Below, piece by piece: positions 1 to 8,463 of a stretch of 64,000 nt of DNA. The DNA comes from Anoxybacillus tepidamans PS2 (GTDB lineage: Bacteria > Bacillota > Bacilli > Bacillales > Anoxybacillaceae), in the NCBI RefSeq assembly GCF_000620165.1, contig NZ_JHVN01000010.1, forward strand, positions 78,016 through 142,015, given 5' to 3'. The position numbers and the translations under genes are program-made. Under the pieces are notes generated by a model that saw nothing but the letters and a program-made list of their open reading frames with translations, searched no databases and was not told where the DNA came from. Positions within the stretch are counted from its first letter, which is position 1. The number at the start of each line of letters is the position of its first letter.

Positions 1-99
1 CCTGTTACTTCATATCGGTGCTTTTGTGTTCGTACCGTTATTATGAACGGGAAAAAGTAAATTATTACAAGCGAAACATTGGGACATAGTGTTGACAAT

Positions 100-133
100 G
101 AAAAAGGATTGAAGGGTTCTTCCCTTCAATCCT
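100..133 (-). terminator. Intrinsic terminator after the DoxX gene
   Basis: The stem AGGATTGAAGGG pairs with CCCTTCAATCCT across a short loop. Read on the minus strand it is followed by a run of T. It lies about 20 bases after the stop codon of the DoxX gene. Confidence 0.85.
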
Positions 134-153
134 GATAGAAAACTTATGCTTTT

Positions 154-549
154 TTAGAAAAGCGCATCGAGCGCGTATTGTCCAGGGCCGATGAGGGCAA
201 CGCCGATTGCAACAGCTAGTAGTACGAAATTGTACTCAAAACCGTTTTTCGTGATCCAATATCCATTGGCGCCATGAACTTTGACGATAGCAACAAGCAT
301 CGTGATGGCGATGAGCGCGCTTGCGATTGGAGTCAAAAATCCTAAAGCGAATAAGGCTCCCCCTACAAATTCGGCCAATCCGGCTAACAATGCCATCGTG
401 ACTCCCGGCTTAATGCCGATGGACTCGAACCAGCCTCCTGTTCCCTCGACTCCATGACCGCCAAACCAACCAAACAATTTTTGCGCACCATGTCCCATAA
501 ATGTGAACCCAACGACCAAACGAATAATTAATAAACCTAGATCCACCAT
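154..549 (-). CDS. DoxX family membrane protein (MhqP/CatD-like)
   Basis: A 131-residue integral membrane protein of the DoxX family, with four hydrophobic segments and the typical early motif [13 protein letters not shown] near residues 20-31. A clear AAGGAGG site precedes the ATG. DoxX proteins such as B. subtilis MhqP (YdfP) and CatD are induced by quinones and thiol-reactive electrophiles; their exact biochemical role is unsettled. The gene is alone, closed by a terminator, and preceded by a long leader. About 380 bases upstream lies a sigma-A-like promoter overlapped by an inverted repeat with ATCTCGAATTAA arms, which resemble the half-sites of the MarR-type quinone sensor MhqR. I therefore infer quinone-stress control. 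The family call is firm; MhqP versus CatD is not decided by sequence alone. Confidence 0.88.
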   Translation of the reverse strand: MVDLGLLIIRLVVGFTFMGHGAQKLFGWFGGHGVEGTGGWFESIGIKPGVTMALLAGLAEFVGGALFALGFLTPIASALIAITMLVAIVKVHGANGYWITKNGFEYNFVLLAVAIGVALIGPGQYALDALF

Positions 550-702
550 GTTTCTGTCCCTCCTTAAGATGTTTTATATATAAAAAAACAATAATAACGG
601 CTTTGACATTTTATGCTCTTATAAGCAGCTTTTTCACCTTTTCTTCCGCGCCAGAAAAATCATCGTGATTTTTGACCATATTTATATTCGATTCAAATAT
701 TG

Positions 703-714
703 TTAATTCGAGAT
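703..714 (-). promoter_or_regulatory. Second MhqR-like half-site in the DoxX leader
   Basis: The 12-mer TTAATTCGAGAT (plus strand) is an exact repeat of the right arm of the operator at 876-906. It sits inside the presumed transcribed leader and has only a poor inverted partner. It may be an auxiliary binding site. Confidence 0.4.
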
Positions 715-731
715 ATTTTTTAGTTCTGTTC

Positions 732-800
732 CATTTGGTAAGATGAATTGGTAGCAGACCAACTAATCATTCTGAAGATTTCGGGTTCGAATCCATAGTT
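732..800 (+). other. Possible decayed tRNA-like sequence
   Basis: The stretch holds GGTAGC (as in a D-loop) and GGGTTCGAATCC (a canonical T-arm core) at the spacing found in bacterial tRNAs: 45 bases from the first G of GGTAGC to the last C of the T-arm, as in tRNA-Met. The acceptor arms do not pair, the anticodon stem is broken and there is no U33. It cannot be a working tRNA. It may be a remnant or chance. The rest of the 598-base gap between 549 and 1148 holds no gene I can support. Confidence 0.25.
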
Positions 801-875
801 TCTGTCTATATCTCCCCCCTTCTATATTTATGCGCAAGATGTACATCTAGAAATAGAACTTTAGGATTTTCAAAA

Positions 876-936
876 ATCTCGGATTAATTTATTTTTAATT
901 CGAGATAAATGTATCATGATCTTTTTGCTTTGTCAA
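876..936 (-). promoter_or_regulatory. Sigma-A promoter with MhqR-like operator upstream of the DoxX gene
   Basis: On the minus strand TTGACA (931-936) and TACATT (908-913) are separated by exactly 17 bases. Immediately downstream is an inverted repeat: ATCTCGGATTAA (876-887), 7 bases, TTAATTCGAGAT (895-906), with one mismatch between arms. The arms resemble the ATCTCGAA half-site known for MhqR of B. subtilis, although the spacing is wider. The arrangement suggests a repressor blocking transcription towards the DoxX gene, with a leader of about 350 bases. Confidence 0.6.
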
Positions 937-1078
937 TACACTCTCCTTTGACGATGCCAATTTGTTTATAGAAGATATCAGCTTCAAACTTCAAAAAAAT
1001 GGTTTATCTTATAATGCTTGTTATTAACAAGAAAGGGACATGAATATTGTTGCTGTTTTCTTGTGTGATCATATTGAG

Positions 1079-1108
1079 CGTATACAAAAAGAAAACGGAG
1101 GCACATTA
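1079..1108 (+). promoter_or_regulatory. Possible sigma-G/F promoter of the YhcN-like gene
   Basis: CGTATA (1079-1084), 17 bases, CACATTA (1102-1108). This is near the forespore pattern TGNATA and CATANTA (5 of 7 at the -10). Family members are expressed in the forespore, which supports the reading, but the match is imperfect. Confidence 0.3.
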
Positions 1109-1147
1109 ACATATAGATATGCTTTTTCTTGAAAGGAGATTGTTATA

Positions 1148-1645
1148 ATGACAAAAATGGTGAAGCTAATGGCCCTCTTGACGTTTGCCATCCCTCTATT
1201 ATTTGGCTGTGCTGCTAATTACAATAATAACGAAGCAAGAAACAGGGACAATCATATACAAAATGTCGGTTATAACCCAACCGACCGCAATCGTTCGGCC
1301 AATCAGTCAACAAAAATGGAAGTGGCAGAAACAGCGGCCGCTCGCGTGGCCAACTTGAAAGAAGTGAGAGAGGCGAATGTGATTGTGGCGAGCCGCAACG
1401 CTTATGTAGCTGTGATACTCAGCGACCATCTAAAAGGTCAAATGACCAAGGATGTCGAACGCAAAATCGCGAATACGGTGAAACAAACCGATCGGGATAT
1501 TGACAACGTATATGTTTCTACAAACCCTGATTTTGTGCAACGCATGGCTGACTATTCGAACAAGCTGCAGCATGGAAAACCAGTTAGAGGGCTTTTTGAG
1601 GAATTTAGCGAAACGGTGAAGCGCGTGTTTCCAACTGCGCGATAA
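1148..1645 (+). CDS. YhcN/YlaJ family sporulation lipoprotein
   Basis: A 165-residue lipoprotein. The N-terminus is a signal peptide ending in the lipobox LFGC, with the modified Cys at residue 21, followed by an Asn/Arg-rich linker. The folded domain contains the family pattern ANLKEVREANVIVASRNAYV near residues 68-87 and a C-terminal half rich in charged residues (KQTDRDIDNVYVSTNPDF). This matches the YhcN/YlaJ lipoproteins of endospore formers, which sit in the spore envelope and affect germination or outgrowth. An AAGGAGA site precedes the ATG, and a strong terminator follows directly. The gene is monocistronic. Family assignment is solid; the molecular function of the family is not known. 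Confidence 0.85.
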   Translation: MTKMVKLMALLTFAIPLLFGCAANYNNNEARNRDNHIQNVGYNPTDRNRSANQSTKMEVAETAAARVANLKEVREANVIVASRNAYVAVILSDHLKGQMTKDVERKIANTVKQTDRDIDNVYVSTNPDFVQRMADYSNKLQHGKPVRGLFEEFSETVKRVFPTAR

Positions 1646-1647
1646 CT

Positions 1648-1687
1648 AAAAAAGCGGAGGGAATGTTGCTCATTCCCTCCGCTTTTT
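1648..1687 (+). terminator. Strong terminator after the YhcN-like gene
   Basis: The stem AAAAAGCGGAGGGAATG pairs with CATTCCCTCCGCTTTTT and could work on both strands. Only the plus strand has a gene ending here. Confidence 0.9.
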
Positions 1688-1956
1688 ATCATTCAGATTG
1701 CAAAGCCCGCTTTATACGGAATTATATAACTCTTACGTCAATCAAAATTAATTTTTCTTAAGGGACATTCAGGTGTCTAGTTCCCCCCCCTCCTTCCCCC
1801 TTTTTTTCTTTATCGGTGATTCCTCATTCTACTTTTGTTCGTGTAAAGTGTGAAAGAAAAACAAAACGATGGCGCTGTTCCCGAGAAGATGCAAAACGGT
1901 CTTTTTTCCATTATACTTAATCAAGTAATCTGTTGGTGGATAGAAAGGAGAATAGC

Positions 1957-4056
1957 ATGAAATCTCTTGTTCTTGCAGAAAAGCCGAGTGTGGCGCGTGA
2001 GATCGCCCGCGTGCTTGGCTGCAAACAGCCTCATAAGCATTACTTTGAAGGTCATAAATATATTGTTACTTGGGCCCTTGGCCATTTAATTGAATTGAAA
2101 ATGCCGGAAGATTACGATCCGAAGTATAAGATGTGGCGGTTAGATGATTTGCCGATTATTCCTAAGCAAATGGGTCTCAACGTCATTCGGCAAACGAGCC
2201 ATCAATTTAAGGCAATTTCTCGTCTCGCCGAGCGGAAAGACATTAAAGATTGCATTATTGCCACTGACGCGGGCCGTGAAGGCGAGCTTGTCGCACGTTG
2301 GATTTTAAAGAAGATAAACTGGAAAAAGCCGATTTGGCGCTTATGGATTTCGTCGCAAACTGATCAAGCGATTCGCGATGGTTTTAAACATTTAAAACCA
2401 GGCAGACAGTTTGATTCTTTATATTTATCAGCTGTTTGCCGCGCGGAAGCGGATTGGCTGATTGGACTAAATGTCACAAGAGCCTTGACGACGAAATATA
2501 ACGATCCTCTATCGGCAGGACGCGTGCAAACCCCGACCCTTGCGATGATTATGGATCGGGAAAAGGAGATTCAAACGTTTGTGCCAAAGCCGTATTGGAC
2601 GTTGCATGCTCAAGTCGGTTCGCTATCCGCGTCGTGGGAGCGAAATGGCGAAAAGCGAATTTTTTCGAAGGAAACAGCCCAAAATCTTTATGACAATCTA
2701 AAGCACAAGCAAGCGACTGTTCTCTCGGTGGAACGCAAAAAGAAAAAAGAACCGCAGCCTCTTCCTTATGACTTAACAGAGCTGCAGCAAGATGCCAACA
2801 AGCGGTTCGGTTTCTCCGCTAAGAAAACGTTGAGCGTATTGCAACGACTTTACGAACATCATAAACTCGTTACTTACCCGCGTACGGATTCGCGCTATTT
2901 AACGATGGATATGGAATCAACCATGATGGATAGGCTAGAAGCGATGGCATCAAGCTACAAGGATGAAGTGCGTCCGCTGCTTTCAGGTAAAGGAAAAGTG
3001 ATGACAAGACGGGTATTCAATAATGAAAAAGTAACGGACCACCATGCGATCATCCCGACGGAAGAGCCGCTTCATATGAACGCGCTTTCTGAAGATGAAC
3101 GGAAGCTATACGATTTAATCGCCCGCCGTTTCCTGGCGCTATTTTATCCAGCGTACGAATACGAAACGGTTCATGCCGTATTTGATATAGGAGGCGAAAC
3201 ATTTGTAGCCCGTGAAACGGTTGCTGTAGAGATAGGATTTAAAAAAGTGCTTGGAAAAACGGACGCTGAACGTGTCAGCCCATCGCTTTTAGCCTTATCT
3301 AAAGGGCAAACATTTACGATGTATGAGCTCGATATGAAAGAGGAACGAACCGAACCTCCTCTCCGTTATTCAGAGGCGGATATTTTATCGCAAATGGAAA
3401 AATACGGCCTCGGCACTCCGGCTACAAGAGCTGACATTATCGAACGTCTCGTGGAGACGGAAGCGGTGGAGCGAAAAAATGGCCGGTTTTATCCGACGAG
3501 AAAAGGAAAACAACTGATAGATCTCGTCAATGAAGAGTTAAAATCTCCGGAGCTGACAGCGCGGTGGGAAAAAGAACTGGAGGCCATTGCGCGCGGAAAA
3601 GGAAACGCTAAAGCATTTCTGCAAAACATCCGTCAGCAAACGGATCGGCTTGTCGCCGAAATTAAAAACAGCGACCGGACGTATCGGGCGCATAATATAA
3701 CAGGATCAATGTGCCCGGAATGCGGCTCGTTTTTAAAGGAACGGACAACGAAAGAAGGTAAAGTGCTCATCTGTTCTAATACGGAATGTCGCTATCGCAA
3801 GCATAAAAAGGAAGCGAAGCTGTCGAAGCGGCGCTGCCCGCAATGTCAAAAGCGGATGGAAATTCACGAAGGAAAAGCGGGCGTTTATTTCCAATGCCGC
3901 CGTTGCAATATCGTAGAAAAAGCGGAGGAAAAGAAAAGTACAGCAACAAGTCGTCACGATCGGGCACTGTTGAAAAAATATAGCGCGGAAAACGACGCAT
4001 TCGGCACAAGTTTAGGAGAATTGCTTAAACAAGCATTAGACAAAAAGGAAAACTAA
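1957..4056 (+). CDS. topB: DNA topoisomerase III
   Basis: A type IA topoisomerase of 699 residues that relaxes negative supercoils and decatenates DNA by single-strand passage. The TOPRIM domain opens with EKPSVAREIA and carries DAGREGE near residues 104-110 for metal binding. The catalytic tyrosine lies in YPRTDSRY, about residue 307. The core motif GLGTPATRADI is present. The C-terminus has two four-Cys zinc-ribbon modules (CPECG...CSNTEC and CPQCQ...CRRC). The start chosen is the ATG at 1957, seven bases after AAAGGAG; the frame stays open upstream to 1933 but lacks a ribosome site. A terminator follows. Length and motifs fit Bacillus TopB. A run of 27 C and T bases lies upstream near 1782-1808. 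Confidence 0.97.
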   Translation: MKSLVLAEKPSVAREIARVLGCKQPHKHYFEGHKYIVTWALGHLIELKMPEDYDPKYKMWRLDDLPIIPKQMGLNVIRQTSHQFKAISRLAERKDIKDCIIATDAGREGELVARWILKKINWKKPIWRLWISSQTDQAIRDGFKHLKPGRQFDSLYLSAVCRAEADWLIGLNVTRALTTKYNDPLSAGRVQTPTLAMIMDREKEIQTFVPKPYWTLHAQVGSLSASWERNGEKRIFSKETAQNLYDNLKHKQATVLSVERKKKKEPQPLPYDLTELQQDANKRFGFSAKKTLSVLQRLYEHHKLVTYPRTDSRYLTMDMESTMMDRLEAMASSYKDEVRPLLSGKGKVMTRRVFNNEKVTDHHAIIPTEEPLHMNALSEDERKLYDLIARRFLALFYPAYEYETVHAVFDIGGETFVARETVAVEIGFKKVLGKTDAERVSPSLLALSKGQTFTMYELDMKEERTEPPLRYSEADILSQMEKYGLGTPATRADIIERLVETEAVERKNGRFYPTRKGKQLIDLVNEELKSPELTARWEKELEAIARGKGNAKAFLQNIRQQTDRLVAEIKNSDRTYRAHNITGSMCPECGSFLKERTTKEGKVLICSNTECRYRKHKKEAKLSKRRCPQCQKRMEIHEGKAGVYFQCRRCNIVEKAEEKKSTATSRHDRALLKKYSAENDAFGTSLGELLKQALDKKEN

Positions 4057-4077
4057 CATACGGCCATATACCAACTG

Positions 4078-4116
4078 GCGCCTCTCTTCTTTTTAAGAAA
4101 GAGGCGCCGATTTTTT
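4078..4116 (+). terminator. topB terminator
   Basis: GGCGCCTCT pairs with AGAGGCGCC, with extra pairing towards the loop, followed by TTTTTT on the plus strand. Confidence 0.9.
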
Positions 4117-4129
4117 AGATGGTATCTCC

Positions 4130-4996
4130 TCACGGTCTTTTTTCTTTGTGAAATTGCTTGATGACCATCCGTTCCCACCACTTCCATGGCAGCCGACTTT
4201 TCAGCGCCATCGTTAGTTTTACCCCTCTGCCAACTGGATATCGTAAGTCTGGGGCTGGGGACTTTGCCACTTCGACAATCTTGCGGATGACTTCATCTGG
4301 AGCAGGTGCCGTCTCTGCAACGCGATGGACGTATTTCAAAATAGCGTTCATCTCTTTGGTATAGGCGGAATTGGAGGAGATCGTTACTCTTTCTATTCCT
4401 TTTGACCAAATATCGGTTTTGTAGGAACCTGGTTCGATTAACACGACATAGACACCGTACGGCAACATCTCTAAGCGAAGCGACTCGCTAAACCCTTCCA
4501 CTGCAAATTTCGATGCTACATAAGGGCCCATCGAAGGGAACCCGATTCGCCCGCTGATGCTGCTGATGTTGACAATCTTGCCATTTCGCCGCTCTCTCAT
4601 CGATGGCAACACCGCTTTTGTTACGGCGACGAGCCCAAAAAAATTCGTTTGGAATTGCTGCTGCCATTCTTCCATATCAAGTTCTTCTGTAAAACCGCCT
4701 GCGGCAAAGCCGGCGTTGTTCACCAATAAATCAATCTGCCCATAACGGTTAATTACGTCTTGAATAACCGTTTCCGCAGCGGAAAAGTCGGTGACATCCA
4801 ATGAAACGATCTCCAACTGATCGATAACCGCTGCTTCTTGGGCGGCTGCTTCTAGCCGTTCTCTATTCTGGACGTTTCGCATCGAAGCCACTACCCGATA
4901 ACCTTCGCGGGCAAGCGCCACACTTGTCAGCAACCCGAAGCCGCTTGAGGCTCCCGTCACAAACGCAACGGGAGATTTATGGAAGTTTTGATTCAC
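4130..4996 (-). CDS. Short-chain dehydrogenase/reductase
   Basis: A classical SDR oxidoreductase of 288 residues using NAD(P)H. Visible motifs are the cofactor loop TGASSGFG, NNAG, the SSISG region with catalytic Ser, and YVASK with catalytic Tyr and Lys. The C-terminal part after PGSYKTDIW resembles the YusZ group of Bacillus SDRs; the substrate is unknown. I chose the GTG at 4996 because AGGAGGG lies six bases upstream and the protein then begins just before the Rossmann fold. Extending to the ATG at 5137 would add 47 residues and run into the 60-bp repeat at 5115. The gene stands alone; topB converges on it from the other side. Confidence 0.85.
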   Translation of the reverse strand: MNQNFHKSPVAFVTGASSGFGLLTSVALAREGYRVVASMRNVQNRERLEAAAQEAAVIDQLEIVSLDVTDFSAAETVIQDVINRYGQIDLLVNNAGFAAGGFTEELDMEEWQQQFQTNFFGLVAVTKAVLPSMRERRNGKIVNISSISGRIGFPSMGPYVASKFAVEGFSESLRLEMLPYGVYVVLIEPGSYKTDIWSKGIERVTISSNSAYTKEMNAILKYVHRVAETAPAPDEVIRKIVEVAKSPAPDLRYPVGRGVKLTMALKSRLPWKWWERMVIKQFHKEKRP

Positions 4997-5114
4997 AAGA
5001 TTCCCTCCTGAAGTTGAGTCTCTTTTTGTGATACCAACTAACATGCTTATATTCATTTGGATAAGGGCAACAGCAATTCCTGCCTTTCTCACTTTTATCG
5101 CTGCCCTCAAAATG

Positions 5115-5174
5115 AACCTCTCCCACCTCCATTTCATTGAGAGGTGGGAGATGAATCGGTGAATGTGTTAAAAA
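5115..5174 (+). repeat. 60-bp palindromic repeat, copy 1
   Basis: The element begins AACCTCTCCCACC, forms an 11-bp perfect stem (TCTCCCACCTC with GAGGTGGGAGA), and ends with the tail CGGTGAATGTGTTAAAAA. A second copy of the same length lies at 13374-13433 in the opposite orientation. The two loops differ while stems and tail are conserved. The CTCCCAC/GTGGGAG stem resembles the hairpin at the IS605-type right end near 63733-63763, which suggests an IS200/IS605-derived miniature element or REP-like sequence. Confidence 0.7.
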
Positions 5175-5199
5175 CCTCCATCATTAACCGATGGAGGTT
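5173..5199 (-). terminator. Terminator of the DMT exporter gene
   Basis: AACCTCCATC pairs with GATGGAGGTT; on the minus strand the U-tract TTTTT is supplied by the tail of the 60-bp repeat. Confidence 0.75.
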
Positions 5200-6074
5200 G
5201 CTTTCTTTTCTTCCCTTTTTTCTCTTGCCATTACGACTAGCATCGCGCCGCTTAGTACAATAAGCCCGCCAATGATTTGGATCATTGACATTTTTTCATG
5301 CAAAAATACCATAGATAAGAGAAACGTAATGACTGGCTCAATCATACTTAGAATCGATGCTTTAGTTGGTCCAATCATATTCATTCCAGCAAAAAATGTC
5401 AGCATAGCGAGGATGCTAGAGAAGAAAGAGGTTCCGATGACCGGAAGCCAACCGATATTATCAAAATGAAAATGAAGCGTTTTCGTCAATGTGCCCCCTA
5501 TAAAAAAGGACATGGCGGCAAATAACGCAATATAGGCGCTAGTCGTAATCGGCTGTACTTGTGCCGTCACTTTATTTCCCACGATAATATAGATCGAATA
5601 AATCACTGCCGCTCCGATCGCTAGTCCAATACCGATCGGTTGAATGCCTCCCGCCGGAGCTCCTAGCACCAGTATCATTCCTACTAAAGAAATACATATG
5701 GCAGTGATGATTCGCATCGTTAGTTTCTCTTTATTGATGAAAAACGAAAGAATAGCGACAAAGATCGGATTTAGGTAAAGCAATAAAGCCGCTAGCGAGG
5801 ACGGGATGTACTTCACTGCATTAAAATAAAAGGTAGATTGCATTGTATAGCAAATGCCACCTAACAGAAACAGATACAAAAGATGAGACCATGACACTTT
5901 CCAATGCTTTTCTTTAATTAGTAGATACATAAAAAAGAAAAGCGCAGCAAACGCAAAGCGCAAAAACAGCAAAGTCGTGACTGTTACGCCGCTATCGTAT
6001 GCATACAATGCAAAGATGGGAATGAAGGCAAATCCCGTTGCTGATAAAAATACGAGCATGTACCCTTTCCACAT
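5184..6074 (-). CDS. EamA/DMT family exporter
   Basis: A 296-residue inner-membrane protein with about ten hydrophobic helices in two EamA halves, the usual architecture and length of drug/metabolite exporters. The second half contains the conserved region GPTKASILSMIEPVITFLLS near the C-terminus. Substrates of such proteins (amino acids, metabolites, drugs) cannot be read from sequence. A GAGGTG site precedes the ATG. It is the first of three DMT exporters in the window, and all three are single genes. No dedicated regulator is adjacent. Confidence 0.85.
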   Translation of the reverse strand: MWKGYMLVFLSATGFAFIPIFALYAYDSGVTVTTLLFLRFAFAALFFFMYLLIKEKHWKVSWSHLLYLFLLGGICYTMQSTFYFNAVKYIPSSLAALLLYLNPIFVAILSFFINKEKLTMRIITAICISLVGMILVLGAPAGGIQPIGIGLAIGAAVIYSIYIIVGNKVTAQVQPITTSAYIALFAAMSFFIGGTLTKTLHFHFDNIGWLPVIGTSFFSSILAMLTFFAGMNMIGPTKASILSMIEPVITFLLSMVFLHEKMSMIQIIGGLIVLSGAMLVVMAREKREEKKATSIG

Positions 6075-6198
6075 GTTGCTTGCACCTCGAATCGTTAAAG
6101 TCTAGAATGGAGTGCTGCTGCTTCCCCACCTTTACTTTTATTTGCAAGTATCCGGTTTCAATCGTATACCTAGATACAATTATAATAATTTCGAAGTT

Positions 6199-6386
6199 TT
6201 AAACAATATGCTTTTCTTTAAACCATTCACTTTTTCTTATATCGCCGGAATTGGATCTTTTCCATACGATGGTATCCAATTCGTAGAACGGAATATGAAG
6301 CCGGGCTGATAACGTTCTTGCTAATGTCGTTTTTCCGCTCCCGACCGAACCAATGATATGGATTTTTTGGGGGGCTTCTCTTTCAT
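6199..6386 (-). pseudogene. Truncated, frameshifted FlaR-like P-loop kinase
   Basis: The visible reading begins KIHIIGSVGSGKTTLARTLS, a Walker A motif, then a segment ending in IVWKRSNSGDIR. This matches the start of the 'DNA topology modulation protein FlaR' group of adenylate-kinase-like P-loop proteins, usually about 170-180 residues. Here only about 60 residues remain before the stop. The plausible ATG at 6386, preceded by GGGTGA, reads MKEKPPKK and falls one base out of frame at a C6A6 run (6363-6374); one extra base there would restore the frame. The open frame instead needs a TTG at 6399. Both lesions argue for a dead gene. Confidence 0.55.
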
Positions 6387-6420
6387 CACTATCACCCAAA
6401 ATCGAGCTTTAGGTAAAGTT

Positions 6421-7413
6421 TTAGGGGCTCGTCAAAAAAATCTTTCCTTTATTCAATGGCGCGGATTCGACTGCACGGATCGCTTCTTTTATATCATATA
6501 ATGGATAAGAGGACGCAGGCGCCATCAACTGCAGCTTTTTTTCATGTATAAGCGCGATCAAATGGTGAAAAGTTTCTTGCCAAGCTTGTACGGATGCTTG
6601 TTGATTCCAATGGCGAAGATGAAACAGTTTTATATGGACTTTCGCCTTTTCCGACACTTCCATCCAATTGATGGGGGTTCCTGATAAAAGGCCGATTGTT
6701 AATAACACTCCTTCAGGACGGACGCAAAAGGCTAGTTCAGTGCCGTCCGCTCCGCCGATGGAATCAATGGCGGCCGTCGCACCCAATCCATTCGTAAGTT
6801 CCATCACGGTTCGATATAACGATGTATTCGACGTATTAATCACATCAGAAGCGCCGAGGTCAAGTAGTTCTTTTGTGTGATGATCGTTTCTTGTCACGGC
6901 GATCAGGCGAAATCCGAGAATTTTCGAAAGCTGGGCAAAAATCCGCCCAATCGAGGAGCCGCAAGCATTGACTAATAAAATATTGCCCGGTTGCAGTTTT
7001 AAGATTTCTGTACAAATGACCCATGCGGTGACGGGATTAATATATAGCTGCGCGGCAGTATCATTATCGATAGAATCAGGGATCACGACTGCGAATTCGG
7101 CCGATGTTTTGACAAACTCCTGCCACGTACCTTCCCCCCGCAAAGGAAGGACACGCTTACCAATCAAATCTTGGGAAACGGAAGGACCGACATCTTCGAC
7201 AATCCCTACTCCTTCATACCCAGGAATCGCAGGTAAGGAAATGCGGTGAGAGTAAGCCCCTCTGATTGGCAGCAAGTCAGACGGATTGATTGGGCTCGCT
7301 TGCATACGAACAAGCACTTCTCCATTCGCAGGTCGATGAATATGTTTATTTTCCAATTTTAAGACATTTTCAGGGTTGCCGAATTCATAGAAGCGGATAC
7401 ATGTTGCTTGCAA
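6421..7413 (-). CDS. Zinc-type alcohol dehydrogenase-like (MDR) oxidoreductase, enoyl-reductase-like
   Basis: A 330-residue member of the medium-chain dehydrogenase/reductase superfamily. It has the N-terminal GroES-like domain (GEVLVRMQASPINPSDLL, PAIPGYEGVG) and a nucleotide-binding domain with NACGSSIGRIFAQLSK. It lacks the Cys/His ligands of catalytic zinc and resembles the ETR (2-enoyl-thioester reductase) and quinone-oxidoreductase group, so NADPH-dependent reduction of a C=C or quinone bond is the likely reaction. The start is a TTG at 7413 placed eight bases after AAAGGAGG. The broken FlaR-like gene follows on the same strand. The substrate is not known. Confidence 0.8.
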   Translation of the reverse strand: MQATCIRFYEFGNPENVLKLENKHIHRPANGEVLVRMQASPINPSDLLPIRGAYSHRISLPAIPGYEGVGIVEDVGPSVSQDLIGKRVLPLRGEGTWQEFVKTSAEFAVVIPDSIDNDTAAQLYINPVTAWVICTEILKLQPGNILLVNACGSSIGRIFAQLSKILGFRLIAVTRNDHHTKELLDLGASDVINTSNTSLYRTVMELTNGLGATAAIDSIGGADGTELAFCVRPEGVLLTIGLLSGTPINWMEVSEKAKVHIKLFHLRHWNQQASVQAWQETFHHLIALIHEKKLQLMAPASSYPLYDIKEAIRAVESAPLNKGKIFLTSP

Positions 7414-7527
7414 ATTACAAACCTCCTTTTTCTAGGAGAAATAATAAGACCCTATTTCCAGTATATAATAGGGAGGGGTTCTGGGCTATCTATAAATTGG
7501 GTGCATCGGCTGATAGCATCTGAAAGA

Positions 7528-7569
7528 AAAAGGTCGTTTTGGGTGACAGTTCACCATGAACGACCTTTT
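7528..7569 (-). terminator. Terminator of the acid phosphatase gene
   Basis: AAAGGTCGTT pairs with AACGACCTTT around a loop that can itself fold, with T residues on the minus-strand exit side. Confidence 0.75.
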
Positions 7570-7629
7570 CGAGCTGAATGAAGAAATATTTAGGGTATGA
7601 TCGTTACTTGCATCAAACTTTACTAACGG

Positions 7630-8463
7630 TTATTTCAATGGATATGCGTTCAATGCTTGTTTTCTTACTTTGTCTTTTTCAGCAGGCGTTTTGTCGAGGC
7701 CGTAGCCGTAAATGGCGCTCTCCCAGTCGCCGTACATCGGATTTGGAAGAACAATAAATTTACGCCCAAACTCTTCATGGAAGCGATCCACGTTGGCGTT
7801 GCGCTCTTCTAATGGCTTTTGGTCGAACTCTTTCGCAAAATCGCCTAAATTATCACCAAAAAAGGCTATAATGTCGTGCGTTCGTTGAATTCGCTGCCTC
7901 CGAGGTTCTTTGCTGTTTTCTTTGGCGCGAAACAGCATATGGTCTGCCGTTGCTTGCGGAAATCCTTTTTCTTTTAAGTTTTTAATTGTTGCTTCCACCT
8001 CGTTTTCATCGCGGTTGGATACGTAGAAAATATCGATTCCTTTTGAATCAACGTATGTAAGGAATTCAACGGCGCCAGGAAGAGCTTCTGCTTGTGCTTG
8101 CATCACCCATTTATGCCAGTCGGTAAAGTTCGGCACTCCTTTTTTAATAATATAGGCTTCATAGGGGCTGTTATTTAAAATGGTTTCGTCAATGTCGAGC
8201 ACGATGGCTAGTTTCTTTGAGCTATTGTTGCGCTTCTGTTGGAGCGCGCCGTCGACCACCATTTTCCCTAGGTTGTATGCTTGATAATAAAGTGCTTTCA
8301 TCTCTCCCGATTTTTGATACCAAAGTGTGGACATGATCATATGATCGTTATCGGCTATTGGAGAGCCGATCGCGGCATTGGTATTGGCGTGCGCGGTCGA
8401 AGCTGAAATTGAGAGAGCGCTAGCTAAAACGAATAGTTGTAGTGCTTTATTTTTTACATTCAT
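7630..8463 (-). CDS. Secreted HAD-family acid phosphatase / 5'-nucleotidase (e(P4)-like)
   Basis: A 277-residue extracytoplasmic phosphatase of the HAD class (acid phosphatase family III, e(P4)-like). The nucleophile motif LDIDETIL is at about residues 89-96, and further HAD elements are VSNRDE and the FGDNLGDF loop. The N-terminus is a signal peptide with a likely cleavage after AHA; there is no lipobox Cys, unlike the lipoprotein e(P4) of Haemophilus. Members dephosphorylate nucleotides and small phosphoesters outside the cell. I start at the ATG at 8463 because GGAGAGG lies just upstream; the frame is open to 8481. It is monocistronic with a terminator downstream. Confidence 0.88.
   Translation of the reverse strand: MNVKNKALQLFVLASALSISASTAHANTNAAIGSPIADNDHMIMSTLWYQKSGEMKALYYQAYNLGKMVVDGALQQKRNNSSKKLAIVLDIDETILNNSPYEAYIIKKGVPNFTDWHKWVMQAQAEALPGAVEFLTYVDSKGIDIFYVSNRDENEVEATIKNLKEKGFPQATADHMLFRAKENSKEPRRQRIQRTHDIIAFFGDNLGDFAKEFDQKPLEERNANVDRFHEEFGRKFIVLPNPMYGDWESAIYGYGLDKTPAEKDKVRKQALNAYPLK

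Noticed and set aside
2..46. Possible end of a plus-strand membrane protein gene (LLLHIGAFVFVPLL then stop) at the left edge
   Set aside because: Only 14 codons are visible and any frame could look hydrophobic by chance over that length.
1782..1808. Run of 27 C and T bases upstream of topB
   Set aside because: Striking composition, but no mirror symmetry or known function; likely simple-sequence drift.
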